Made by a program: the position numbers and the translations under genes. The notes below the pieces were generated by a model. It worked only from the letters and a program-made list of their open reading frames with translations. It was not told where the DNA came from and did no database searches. Of a DNA stretch of 64,000 nt, positions 9,172-21,511 are shown in pieces. Origin of the DNA: Bryopsis sp. KO-2023 (taxonomy: Eukaryota; Chlorophyta; Ulvophyceae; Bryopsidales; Bryopsidaceae). The number at the start of each line of letters is the position of its first letter. Position 1 is the stretch's first letter. Location of the stretch: positions 682,001-746,000 of the forward strand of contig BSYQ01000011.1 in the NCBI GenBank assembly GCA_030272585.1, read 5' to 3'.

Positions 9172-12100
9172 TCAGGCCAGCACTGGAGCCTTGGCTTCCG
9201 ACTCCACATGGCACTGCTTGAAAAGCTCATCCAACACCTCAGAAAGTGTGGGGTGGGCATGCACATTGAACTTGATGTCTTGGACGGTCTGTCCGGTGGC
9301 GACAGCATTGGAAGCTTCATGAATCAAATCAGCAGCATGGAGTCCAATAATGTGAACACCCAGGATCTCTCCGGTGTCTTTTCTATAGATGATTTTGGCC
9401 ATTCCATCGCCCTCCTTCTCAGCCAATGCCTGCAAAACATAATGACCACTTCTTCAAAAACTTGGTGTAGTGACTGTTACCATCGAGCCACTTTACTGAT
9501 TACATGAAACAGCCAATGAAGCTTCTCTTAAAACGGCGGTTGAGCAAACCTTGGAGTTGGCCTTGAACGAAGTTTTTGCGATTGCGATGGGGAAACCTTC
9601 TTCCTTGGACTTTTCTTCGGCCTGTTCTTGAGTCAGGCCTACGAAACTGATTTCAGGATGAGTAAAGCAGGCGGCTGGTACTGACAAATGGTTCAAAACA
9701 TGGGATCGCTCACAGATGTTTTCGACGGCTGAAATTCCCTGGAACAAAGACAAAGAAACCCTCTTCTTCTGCTTTTTTTTTTCAAACAGGCAGCTTTTAC
9801 TTCCTTTATAAAATAACCATTGATTGAAATAACCATCATTATCTCGCTCAATATGGGTGTCTATAACTCCAATTGGGGGAAGAACTTTTCGGACATACCT
9901 GAGCACTGGCTGCGTGGGCAAGCATGTATTTTCCGTTGGCATCGCCAATACAAAAAACATTTCTGAGTGGCTCCCCTGATGTGTCCAATACTTGCATTTT
10001 CTCATTCACAGGTACATAGCCTCTCCTGCCCCACAAACCTTTTTTTCATTTCACTAAAGAACCACTACAACTGCAACTGCACAGCCAGACCAGTTTCTTC
10101 CTCTGGCAAATTCAATTTCAAATTCAAATTCAATGATGCTTCTGGTGATCGCCTTTTTTTTGAGGGGAAACCCATATGTTTATGAAAAGCAGGAAAAGAG
10201 CCACGCCATGAGAAGGAAATTTTAAGAGAGAATTCACCTGTCAGTCTCGACACCGATTGCATCCAGGCCGAGGCCTTGAGTGTAAGGGGCCCTTCCTGTG
10301 GCCACCAAGCACGCATCCACCTCCAAAGTGTCGACCTTCTCCTTGGTGTGGAAATCCGTCAGCTCGATCAAAACTGGTTTAACACCTGCGGAAATTGAAA
10401 TACATTCTCAATCATCATATTGGGGCTGGATTTTGCACTTTCTGGAAATCTTCCAGACCTTTCGGCAACAGCACCATACTCCACAAAACCTGTGCCCTCG
10501 GCTTCATTTTCTCAAAAAACCAGAATTCGCCAGGCCCTCCAGCCGACACCTTACGAATGGACCAAATCTGAGAAAGCAAACGTGAAAAACCAAAGCTTTC
10601 CCTCGCACCTGGGACTCCCGGTGTGACTTTGCTGGCCAACACTCCTGTGTGATAATCAATGGACCTAGGGTTGATCAAAAGCCGCTGTGCCATTTTCCCG
10701 ATCTCTCCATCAAATCCTGGCATCATTTTGTCCATCGCCTGTGTTTTGACCCAGCAAAACTAACCCTAAATCCCGGTTTGAAATTGCATATTATATATGT
10801 ATATAACCCATGTGTTGGCCTTGAAGCACCCAAAGGAAATATCATTCAATGGATAGGAGTTTCAATACGGAACGCTTGGCTGACCTCGACGAAAGTGACG
10901 TCGCATCCCAAGGCGGTGTAGACGTCGGAGAATTCCAAGCCAATGTATCCACTACCAATGATGGCAATCCAATCAGGAAGCCAATCCATCTTCAGGGCAT
11001 GATCTGAGGTGAAAACCGTCTTTCCATCGATTGGGACGCCTGGACCAATGCAAAACACCACACAAAATCATGTAAGAAATGTCTTTCAGGACTGGGGACA
11101 ACTATATCTCTGGCAATATCATATGGCATCCCTTGGTTTTTTCTTCTTTTTCTTTCTTTTCGAGGGGGGGGGGAGGGATTCTCTTTGTATCGTTCTTTAT
11201 TGGTTGGGTGGAGCCAGCTGTATATACACATTGAATTGAAATCATTTGACACAAGGACAGAAGGCCGAGAATGTTCACGAAAATGCGTTTTAGACTGACT
11301 CAGAATTACAACACCATTTCATCATATACAAAGATATTTTTTAATCCATAAATAAATTTGTCCATATCCAGCTCTATACCCCAATATATATAAATATAAA
11401 TATATGTATGTCTAGAGATTTTGGTCTGGCAATACCTGGGGGAACGAAGGGAACGGAGCCAGTGGCAATGATGATGCTCTTGGCTGTGACCTCCCCACCA
11501 ACATCCACTCGACCAGGCAAAGAATATTTTACCTTGTTTTCCCCCGTGAGTTTCGCACTTCCAATCAAAATATCCTAAAAAACAGCACCGACAAATGAAC
11601 CCTCCCTGCAACACACATCAGCAAAAACTGCACGCAAGGACCCACGAAAAAAGAAAGAGTCCGGCTGGAATTTCATACCACTCCGATGGCCTCCAATGAT
11701 CTCTTCAGATTTCCTTGAATGGTGTTGGCAAGGTTGGAGGCGTGGTCAGCAATCCCTTGTCGATCGAAATCGACGCTGCCGACCTGAATCCCCATCGACT
11801 TCAGATGCATTTCGTTTTTCAGGTCCCGGATTCTGCCGGAAGCTGCCAGCAATGCTTTGGACGGCACGCAACCCCTGTTTACACACGTTCCTCCGATATC
11901 GTGGCCCTCAATGACTGCCGTCTTCAATCCCTGTTGCATGCATTCAACGATTTGATCGCCGGAACCCATTCAAGACTCTTCAACATGGCCATGCCTTTTT
12001 TTAATTAATAATCATCATCCTTGATTTATGGCGAAAACCCATAACAAGGGCAAGGATTGACCCCAAACATTCGCACCTGCTCGACAGCATGTATGGCAGC

Positions 12101-12756
12101 CCCATGGCCACCAACACCACAACCAATAATGATCAAATCGTAGTCATACTCAGAGCTTCCATTTCCGGCAGCATGACACACCAAGGATTGCCTGAACGAC
12201 CATTCACGAAAGCACAAAACTGCCTATCAATCCACCCATCCATTTGCCACTGTGGAGAAAACTTTGCTGATGTATCAACAGATGGTAGTCATATTATTGA
12301 TTAGGATTTCATTGGTTTGATTTGGAAACAAACGCTGGATCTTTGAACGTCCATCTCTGATTTCTCTTCCCAAGGGACGGTTGAAACGCTTGCCCACGAA
12401 ACAGCGATAGCTCCCCCTCAAACTTTCGTGACGTCGGTTCGCCACGACGCACAAAAAGGGTGGAGCGATAAGCCTGCCCGATGGCGCGGGCCTACTTCGA
12501 CGCAATTGTTTTGATTGAATCAAAGGAAACGAAAGATTTACAGAATCCGTCGCCCACCACTGAGAAACGACGAGTACCTGGTCTTGGTGGCTAATTTGAC
12601 AGCAGTATTCCTCTGGGCTCGGAAAGGAGAGGGGGAGGAGAAGCGCGTCGACTCGACGCGAGCCGGCCTCGCTGCGCTCAAAACTCTCGCGCAAGGAAGG
12701 GCGCGAGCGCGCGGGAGCGACGCTCTGAACACGGAACACTCCTGGGCGGCAAGCAT
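9172..12756 (-). CDS. LPD: Dihydrolipoamide dehydrogenase, plastid type (E3), 10 exons
   Basis: Flavoenzyme that reoxidises dihydrolipoamide with NAD+ (EC 1.8.1.4), E3 of the plastid pyruvate dehydrogenase complex. Exons: 12756-12578, 12191-12077, 11930-11679, 11574-11436, 11039-10885, 10738-10609, 10385-10238, 10025-9899, 9738-9550, 9429-9172; all GT-AG and in phase, giving 563 residues. Residues 1 to about 65 are rich in Ser/Arg/Ala and lack acidic residues after the first few, as in a plastid transit peptide ending near VCHAAG. The FAD motif IIIGCGVGG is at about 80-88, redox disulfide Cys114/Cys119 in [16 protein letters not shown] motif IIGSGYIG at about 255-262, and catalytic His537/Glu542 in HAHPTLSE. 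Phrases such as [14 protein letters not shown] and YHTGV match plant plastid LPD rather than the mitochondrial form. Start chosen at MLAAQEC (12756); an in-frame upstream ATG at 12912 is possible. Intron 4 holds a dispersed repeat. Confidence 0.95.
11229..11325 (+). repeat. Intronic dispersed repeat, copy C
   Basis: TGAATTGAAATC, CACAAGGACAGAAGGCCG, GTTCACGAAAATG and TAGACTGACTCAGAA follow the same order as in the other copies. It lies in LPD intron 4, antisense to LPD. Confidence 0.6.
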
Positions 12757-13745
12757 CTTTGAAACGTGTCGCTTGATCGAATCTGAGGGAAGCTCGGGAG
12801 CGCAACGCGGGGACAAAACGGTGCTAGAGAGATCGGGTCTCCTTTGATTCGAGCAGGTTGCACCGAAGCGTGAAACGCCCAATCCAGAAAATGCATTGGT
12901 TCGATTTGTCATAATCTAGAAATTCGGAAGAAAAAGGGTGACGCTTTCGAGGGGTTCAACGCCGAAAGGAAACTGGCCAGTCTTTCTTCCAGCACCCAAC
13001 CTGAAATTTCCTTTCGCTTGATAGCGTCACGTCTACTGTCCTACAGGATAAAATATTGGGAAGAGCGCCGCCACCATGTTGCAATGACAGAACATGGCGA
13101 CACGGTTTTGCCAATCCCGAAAGGATCGCGGAAGGAGCCTTTAGTTTCCTGAAGTCCCATGGTGCGCTTCCAAACCCCACAGCGAATCGACCAATTTTCC
13201 TGCTTGCATCCACTGCCCCATAATCACAACAAGGCAAAAAGAGCCCACCACCCTGCTTACCTCACTCAACACACAACTTCTGCCCAAAGAAGCATGGAGG
13301 AAAGGAAATCTTTTTTTGTTGCGCGTCACTTCGCGGTGGCGGTCGAATTGCACTGATCCAGAAGTGATCCGCGGGAGCCCCCCACACCTTCAGAACGTTC
13401 GCTTTTTCGGAAGCTCCCGATTAATGGACTGTAGCCGCCGAAATCTGTCCTTTTAGCTGCGCCCATTTTCTCAGCTCTGGTGCGATTCGAATCGGTCTTG
13501 TGGAGGTTGGAACGTGTCTTATTTTGTGGAAAAAACGCTATCAAGTGAGTTCGGAAGCTGTGGGAGGACGCTTTTCTGTTTTTCGTTGTTTTTTGTTCGA
13601 GTTTTTTCTGTCCGTCGCTTGGTACGTCTCGCTTTGTTGTACCACGCGTTTGCTGTTTCTTTTTTTTTCTGTTCTGCTCCCTGCGATGCTGAAAGCCAGC
13701 GACATTTTCCTGAGTGTTTGCTTTGTTTTTTTTCCCCACCCAAGA
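12757..13745. promoter_or_regulatory. Divergent LPD / eIF4A intergenic region
   Basis: The two start codons are 989 bp apart and point away from each other, so both promoters and 5' leaders must lie here. On the eIF4A side a probable 5'-leader intron runs from GTGAGTTCGG (13541) to CCACCCAAG just before the ATG. No clear TATA box was seen for either gene. Confidence 0.5.
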
Positions 13746-16654
13746 ATGGCTTCGTATGATAGAGAGCCGAGGGGCGACAGGGGAGAGGGAAGAGGTGAGG
13801 GGAGGGGCCCCGGAGGCTACGACGCGAGTTTGTACGATGAGGGAGCTTACGACCAAAAGATGTCCAAATTGTAAGTGGTAGGGGGGGTTTGGGGGAACGG
13901 GTCTATCGGCTTGTACAACATATGTCCTCTCTTTATTCATAACCGAGAGCCCTCGCAGCAAAACGAGTGATTGCGACCAGATGGCCTTGATGGTGTCTTT
14001 TTGCGGTGCACAGTCTGGACGGTGGAGCAGAGACGGAGCAGTTCTATACAGATTGGGATGAGTCCTTCCAATCCTTCGATCAGATGGAGCTTACAGAGGG
14101 TCTTTTGCGTGGCATCTACGCCTACGGTATGTTGGGAAAGAAGGATTGGGATTCCGCACACGCGAGAGGTGGTTTTCAAACGACTGATGGGGTTAGCCGT
14201 GGATGGTAGTTGTCCTTGTGAAGCGGAACCCATATGCGGGTTTTCTTAAGCAACGGCCCCGTATCGCGGAAAACGAATCCATAACTCAAGCGCTTTCGTT
14301 TGGCTTTTGGGGGGAGGAACAGAGTTCGTAAGGCGGATCTGTCGGGCTTCGATGTCTCAGTCGGCACGTCGAAGAAGGGGCAGCACGAATGGATGTCCAA
14401 CGGTTGCTGATTTTCCGGTTTCAACGCACCTCACATCCCGCTTTCCTCTTCGCAGGTTTCGAAAAGCCTTCGGCCATCCAGCAAAAGGGTATCGTGCCGT
14501 TCACCAGAGGTTTGGACGTCATCCAGCAAGCCCAATCTGGAACTGGTAAGACTGCCACTTTCTGTGCCGGTGTCCTGAATGGCTTGGACTATGGGCTAGA
14601 GGAGTGCCAAGCCCTGGTCCTGGCTCCAACTCGTGAATTGGCCCAACAGATTGAGAAGGTCATGAGGGCTCTTGGGGATTACCTTCAGGTGAACAAATTT
14701 ACCACATGTTGACACATATTTATGGCACTCCTGGCGGGATTATTATTTTTACTTGAAACTGAATAATGCTTTCACACAACGGCACCACCCCTGGCACAAT
14801 ATGCGGATGCGAAACTGGTAGGGTGGGGAGCAAAAATTTTCCCTCCCACAAACACCACATCAAAGAGTCTGTTGTTAGGAGGCCACTTGGTGGATTCCGC
14901 TGGTTGCGGTCATCCAATTTTTTTTTTTTGTGTGGTGTTGAATGCTTAACGAGCATTCAACAAAATGCAATTGGGTGGAGATCCATCCATGCAGCACTTG
15001 GTGAATTTAGGAGGTGTCAAATGAACCGAAAAATTGGGAAAAATTGCGAGGGAGAGAAGAGGGTGCTTGTCTGAAACCACCTATTATGTTTGCAGGTCAA
15101 ATGCCATGCTTGTGTTGGAGGTACCAGTGTTTCCCAGGATGTGGATATTTTGCAAAGGGGGGTTCACGTGGTGGTCGGAACTCCTGGTCGTGTGTTCGAT
15201 ATGCTCAGGCGACATGCCCTCAGGGCAGATTACATCAAGATTTTTTGCTTGGATGAGGCCGATGAGATGTTGTCCAGAGGATTCAAGGATCAGATCTATG
15301 ACATTTTCCAGTTGCTCCCCCCCAAGTTGCAAGTCGGAGTTTTCTCTGCTACCCTCCCACCAGAAGCCCTGGAGATCACCCGCAAGTTCATGACTAAGCC
15401 CGTAAGTTGGGCACAAAATTATTTTCCCCCCGCTCGCCTTCCTCCTTTGGTTTTTCTGTGTGTTTTCCTCAAGAAAACCAACTGCGCGGGCGACCAGTTA
15501 TGGTAAAGCTGGCATCCTGGTTGTGGGGCTGTCTATTGAATGTGGTGTGTTGAAAATCTAGGTCCGTATTTTGGTCAAGCGTGACGAGCTGACCTTGGAA
15601 GGTATCAAGCAGTTTTATGTGAACGTGGAGAAGGAGGAATGGAAATTGGATACGTTGTGCGATTTGTACGACACGCTGTCCATCACCCAGAGTGTGATCT
15701 TTGCCAACACCAGGAGGAAGGTAATATATCAACTGTGCATTCAGCCCCTCATTAAAAGAAAGTAAAAGCCACGTTCAATTTGGGAACAGAAAGAGTTCAC
15801 CAAGCACCACTTAACATCAGCCTTTGCAATTTCTTACTTGGCACTGCCGCCAATCCTGGGGAAAAAAAAAGTATCCACCAGTTCCGCATACTTTGATTTC
15901 AACAATTGGATTGTTTTTCCTGAGAAATGGGTGGGGAAGTTGCTGTCTTTCTTTCTTTCACGTATGCAGAACACCGTGTGATTCTGTTTTTGCCGATGGT
16001 GGGTGTTGTGTAGGTGGATTGGCTCACCGACCAGATGCGTGAGCGTGACCACACTGTGTCAGCCACTCACGGAGATATGGACCAGAACACTCGTGATGTC
16101 ATCATGCGTGAGTTCCGTTCCGGATCCTCCCGTGTTCTAATCACCACGGATTTGCTTGCCAGAGGTATCGATGTCCAGCAGGTGTCCCTCGTGATCAATT
16201 ATGACTTGCCCTCGCAGCCAGAGAACTACTTGCACAGGATCGGTCGATCAGGGCGTTTCGGAAGAAAGGGTGTGGCCATCAACTTCGTCAGCAGGGTAAG
16301 GCCAGGGGAAAGGAGATCAAAACATCAAAAATTAAAAGGAAAGAAAGAGAAGGAAGAGAGGGAGGGAAACCTTTGCAATCTGTAGGAGAATCTGACTTAC
16401 AAAACAATCGACAGAAAGAATTATGAGAATTTTGATGTTGAGGTCATGTATCTGTGACGTTGAGGTGGTCACAGATATTGCTTTGCAGCATATATTTTCG
16501 GAGCCCTTTTGTTCCTGTACATATACATATGTGGGGTGCAGTGTTCAGCGATTATCTGTGCTTTCAGGAGGACGAGGGAATGCTGAGAGATATCCAGAGA
16601 TTCTACAACACCATCATCGAGGAGCTGCCCAAGGACGTGGCGGACCTGATCTAA
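13746..16654 (+). CDS. EIF4A: Translation initiation factor eIF4A, DEAD-box RNA helicase, 7 exons
   Basis: ATP-dependent RNA helicase that unwinds mRNA leaders in the eIF4F complex. Exons: 13746-13870, 14014-14126, 14456-14688, 15096-15401, 15562-15720, 16014-16295, 16568-16654; all GT-AG and in phase, 434 residues. Motifs: Q motif [11 protein letters not shown] from about 81, Walker A AQSGTGKT (105-112), PTRELA, TPGR, DEAD (210-213), SAT (241-243), then [14 protein letters not shown] and [13 protein letters not shown] in the second RecA lobe, ending DVADLI. The core matches eIF4A (about 410 aa) throughout; AQSGTGKT and the C-terminal end separate it from eIF4A-III. The first 45 residues are an extra Gly/Arg/Glu-rich segment with GEGRGEGRG, unusual for the family. 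Divergent from LPD. Confidence 0.97.
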
Positions 16655-18031
16655 AAAAAAAAGCCTGTTTTGCCCCAGGAAGGAACAATCACCCCCCAAA
16701 GACTCTCGATGCCCTGGGACTTGTTTCTTTTTAACAGAGGTCTGTCATGTGAACGGAAGGATGAGTTGCTGAGGCGAGTGTTCTTTTTGGAGCGTGCATT
16801 GGACCTCGAGGAGAAAAAGAGAAAAAAAAACACACATTTACATTTGAGAAACAAAGGAGAGATTGAAAAGAAAAACAAAAAAAAAAACGGAAAACATGTT
16901 AGCTTGACTTCAGACTTGAGCAAAAAAAAGCAAAAAAGGGAGGAGGGGAAAAAAAAGAACCACTTTTTTACTGGAAAGAAACTTCTCCCTCCCAACTACC
17001 TAGCAGATTTGTGGGGGTTTTCTTTTTTTCAGGGGGGGAAAGGTTCTCGAAGCAAAAAGAGTGAGAGAGTGAGAAAAGAAAGAAAGAAAAAAGGGGTGCT
17101 GTTGGGTTGTGGAGTTTGCTAAGCAAGAGACGAATGAGTTTTGGGGTAATCCAAATTTTCAGAGAATATCGGGTGGTGGTGCGTGTGGTTGGTTTTCTGT
17201 CGAGCGTTTGGATGGTGGTTTTCTGTTTCGCGGAATGCGTTTTTAAAGAAAAAGACTGTAAATTTGAATTTGCCAAAAGACCTGCTAAATTTTGTAGAAG
17301 GAGGGGGGGGGGGAGAGCAGGATTCAATATATACATACCTGAGCTTGCCGACTGGTGCTTTTTTTGATTTTGTGGGGTTTTGTTGAAAGCGACAAAATTT
17401 GAGTGAGGAATTAATGAACTGGGTTCGATTGAAAAATCGAAAAAGAGAAAACATGAAAGAAAGGGGGGGGGGGGAAGAGATAGGGAGGTCTATGCCAGAA
17501 TGCAGGCTTAGGTAATTTTCAGGTCTTTTGGTGATTTCTTCACCAATGTTGAAAGGGATATTGGATTACAGCAACACATGTGGTGGTTAAACAGTTCGCT
17601 AATAGGTTTGATTTTGAGCTCAAGATTGGGCTAAATGGGGGAAAACAGAAGGAGGATGATACTCACAAGCAGGATTTTTTTTTCTTGTGTTTTTTTTTCT
17701 TTCTTCTAAACAGGAATGTAGGAGAAAAGAGAAGGTTCGGAAGGAAGAAAAAATCACAGCGGTTTGGGGGGTGATGTTTTCAGTTGGGTTGCTTTTGGAT
17801 TGTTGGGGAAGGGCATGGGGTGACGAAGGTTAGCAATGTCTGTCGGTGTAATGATGTGTTGATTTTGCTTGGTCCTTAATGGGTGGAGCATCCCCGATCG
17901 ATGTGATATAAAGCATATCCTGGCTGAGTGTTTTTTTCTCAAATGTGTAGCACAGAGGTTGGAAATGCCATGTGGACACGTCAATGAGTGACATGACCTG
18001 ACTGGTTTACTATTTAAACTGGGGTGCTGCT
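16655..18031. other. eIF4A 3' flank, no gene seen
   Basis: A- and G-rich homopolymer runs dominate. A run of open frame exists but nothing resembles a known protein or a paired splice structure. Confidence 0.5.
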
Positions 18032-18034
18032 TTA

Positions 18035-18453
18035 GGGCCTGTTCAGATTGAACGAACGAACGCGCACTCGTGTTCAGATCAAGTAACGACACGACACGAA
18101 CGAACGGGTGATGACGCTAATTTTGGTGCTGTGCGATCATTTTCGTAATTAACAGGAAGTGAGTCAACTCGAAAGTTCGCGCTGGCCGCGCGGGATGTGC
18201 CTTGCCGCCGCTTGACGCACTTCCAGACGCAACGAACGTCTGCGGTGGCGCGAACGGGGCCCTGGTTTGGTTTGGCTGCGAGTTTGCACGTTCGTTCCAA
18301 ATTACGTAAGATTTGCACGTTCGTTCGTTCAAAAAACACGAACGAACGGGATGCAGATTCGTTCGCGCGTTCGTTCCAAATCACGTAAAATTCCCGACGT
18401 GTCGCCGCACGTGGGCGGTTTTGCGCGTTCGTTCGTTCAATCTGAACAGGCCC
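18035..18453. mobile_element. PIF/Harbinger-type MITE, 419 bp
   Basis: 31-bp perfect terminal inverted repeats at 18035-18065 and 18423-18453 start GGGCCTGTTCAGATTG. The element is flanked on both sides by TTA (18032-18034 and 18454-18456). A TTA/TAA target duplication and a GGGCCTGTT-like terminus are the hallmarks of the PIF/Harbinger superfamily. The inside has no transposase frame and is built of repeated ACGAACGAACG words in both orientations plus TTACGTAA-like spacers, so it is a non-autonomous element mobilised in trans. Confidence 0.88.
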
Positions 18454-18456
18454 TTA

Positions 18457-19693
18457 CTCCCAGGCCTGTCAGCAACAAATTAGGTATTATTAAGTGGGGG
18501 TAAGGGTGTTTTGGATAGTCTACTGTCCGGTCGATAAGTTTCCAGCTGTTGAGATTGAACACTGGGGCTGATGAGGTGGAGATACACTTTTCCACAGACG
18601 GAGGTGGATGCTGCCATGCTGCCATGCTGCCAAGGGGATTTGTGACACTTCGGAAAAGAGATGGGGGGGTTGGAATCCTTTTCCCCCAAGCTTCTTATCA
18701 TATAATCCACAAACCTCAGACTGAATGATACAAAAGCAGTCATCCCGGCCCATCAGAAGACATGAATTGATTGAAATCCTAGGAAATCAGGAGGGGTGTC
18801 AACACCTCTTTTTCTGTCTTTTGTTTGTTTCTATTAGAGAGTGTGCAAACCCTCATTGATGTGAGCAGTATTCAGTTCTGTACCATCAGACCTGTGGGGC
18901 ACTGAATGACTGGTGCCGGTATTACCCTTCCACACGATGAAATTCATCGACAGTTTCTTGTGGGCTCTGTTCATATTTACAATCAGTCCAAATTGTTGAT
19001 TGCCAAAAAACAATTCGTTTGCTGAGCACACCCACCCTGACCGAATGGCTGCAAGCATGTGTCATGAGGGGTTCAGATAAGGCCTGCAAAGGGAACTGGA
19101 GGACAGGTGCTGTCTGAAGGTGTAGTTTTTACTTTTTACTCAAAGGTGGATGCACCAAAAGAAAATCTTTTAAGGAAATTTATGTCACGACTTTATTCCC
19201 TCACTCACTTGATTTAGCAACCAAACACAAGACTCAGAAGCGGTGGTGTTCCGTCGTCGTTTTTTCTGGTTATCATACTCCAGTCCGCACTATACCGAGA
19301 TCAGGGATCCACAGACTCATCATTGCAACTCCAAGGAGAGAGGCTCTCTAGGTGACACTGATCACTGTAGTGCAATTTTGTTTAAAGATCCCTCCCTCCT
19401 GCATTTTGCTTAAATTCTCTTTCTCTCTCTTTTTTTTTCCCTTTTTAAACTCACATCCCCTTTCGATCTGCCTCATTTTGGAAACTTGTTCTCCATTGAA
19501 ATCCCAGAAGGGTGGCAAACGGTGGATAAGATCCTCACTGCCAAAGTTGTCCAACCCTAGTGTCTTTCACCCCCCCTCCTTCGAAATCGTTTAATTTTCT
19601 TTTTCTTTTTTTAACAATACAGAGGAGGGGGAAGCAAGGCCATTGATGTGGCTTGGAAAATCGATTACACTTGCAGCCGTTGTTAGGGCAAGC
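18457..19693. other. Intergenic, no gene seen
   Basis: 3' flank of the ATP synthase g gene. A minus-strand open stretch at 18834-19058 has fairly protein-like composition but no family and no splice partners that I could fix. Confidence 0.4.
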
Positions 19694-21511
19694 CTAGACA
19701 TTGTATCCAATCAAGTTCCCTCCTCGACCGAGGATCTCCCCGATGCAAAACCATCCAAAGACCTCTGCACTGAACATTAGCCCCGTTCCCACCTGAAAAA
19801 AAAAAAAGACCACAAAAAAACAAACGAATTTGGCCAAAGTGAATTCGTACTATAAAAAAAAAAAAATTGCAGAAAATAATGCAACACTCCTCGCCCGAAG
19901 CCCTAATTTTCGCCACACTTCAACCATAAATTCATGAAGCAAGATTATATATGATAATAAATAATAAATATTTATATATATAAAATATATATATAAATAT
20001 ATATTTCCCCCCCCCCCCCAAAAAAAAAAAGAGCATTGACTCCGAAACATCTTTCCCAGCATCAACTGACCTCTTGCAAGGAGAGCTCCCCTCTTTTCGC
20101 CCATAGATCCTTAAGCCCAGCATACTCTTTTTGCGCTTCCGCTTTGGTTACTGGGATCCTTCAGGAAAAAAATACACACATGAGATCAGCCCCCGACCGA
20201 CCTTGAAACTACCCCATCAGGTCGAGGGATATAGGAGTGTGGCCTGAACTTTTCAAAAGAAAACACGTCCCTAAAATATACCATCCCCAGTCTCGGGAAA
20301 TAAATTTCATACAAAAAAAAATTACATATACTTTAAATAGAAAAATTAAAAATTATTTTACTTTAATTTTTTTTTAAATAACCCCCTGCGGGTCTGTATT
20401 AGCACTTGAATTGGAAGTGCTGGATCAACGAGGCTTTGTTGACCAGATAATCTAATATCAGCACAGGGCCACTGTCATTTGCAGTAAACCCAAGGAGACG
20501 GAACGATAAGGAATTTGAATCATAGATCCTGGCCTGAATTCAACTACTGTGTATGATACTTCCCACTGCTAATATTTTCTGAAGCATCAAATCAAATTCT
20601 CTTTATCACACTTTTCACGAATATCGAAAAAAAATGTCGAAACCTTGAACAGATTTTGACCTCAATACTGGGTGAATGAAATTGACAAAAAAAGAAAAGG
20701 AAAGACATCCCATGCTCGCATGCATTACTAAATGCGTTCAAGCCCCCTAGTCAAGCCCGCACACAATTTAAGATGCAGATCACTCTATATATTCCTTCCT
20801 GTGTGCTGTGTCGAAACTCAACTTTCTTTCACTGTGAGTGCACTTCACCCTTCGAAAAAACGAAAAAAGAAAAGAAAAAAGCTAATCCGTTCCTTTGTTT
20901 TATCGCATCCGTAAAACCGCTTGCTTAATTTTAGAGTCGAAAAAAGGACAGCGTGAACTGAGAGGCTTTCTATCTTTCCATTTTTCGGGAAAACTATTCT
21001 TCACAAAAAAAAGCTGAAGTTTGGGCTACTTTACCGAGGTTGGGGAAAAAAACCCAATCTATTTATAGCTTGGTGGATTTTCTTTTTCCTTCAATATCAT
21101 AGCCGGGCATTGATCTAACCTCATTTCGGTAAAAAAAAATCTTCAGATCCTCCAATCTACTCTGGAGTTAAATTGGACAGGCTTCTTTATTTATTTATTT
21201 TCCCCAGCTCTTTGACTTTTCACACACTTCCTCTCAACCACACCTTTTTCTGTTTAATGTTTCTAATCCTTTAGGTGCACTATCCTTTAGATGTGTCGCT
21301 GCTGCTTAACGGACCCCACTCACTTGGACATTTTCGTGAAGAACCACTGACGTAAAAGCAATTGTTCTTTCGCGGGGTCGTTGACCACGAATTTGGCATT
21401 CTCTTTCATTAGGTTGACATACTGCTCCTCAACCCGGACGGAGCCAGAGTTCCAGATCGACGTGGCGGTCGTTCGACCTTTGCTCACGAACTGCCTGACA
21501 GCGTTGGACAT
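19694..21511 (-). CDS. Mitochondrial ATP synthase subunit g, 3 exons
   Basis: Membrane-sector subunit of mitochondrial F1Fo-ATP synthase that helps hold the enzyme dimers at cristae edges. Exons 21511-21324, 20158-20071 and 19792-19694 join in phase (2, 0) into 124 residues, the usual family length of about 120. The start MSNAVRQFVSKGRTTATS is a basic amphipathic leader; the middle KIPVTKAEAQKEYAGLKDLW matches the conserved soluble part, and the C-terminal helix SAEVFGWFCIGEILGRGG carries the family signature (plant proteins read FAWFCxGEIxGRG) with a glycine helix-packing motif. Introns are long (1,165 and 278 bp) relative to the coding part. The first acceptor (CCTGAAG) is not CAG/TAG but is the only one that keeps the frame. 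Confidence 0.9.

Noticed and set aside
13070..13086. Strong Kozak-like GCCGCCACCATG
   Set aside because: The frame reads only Met-Leu-Gln-stop, so it cannot start a gene.
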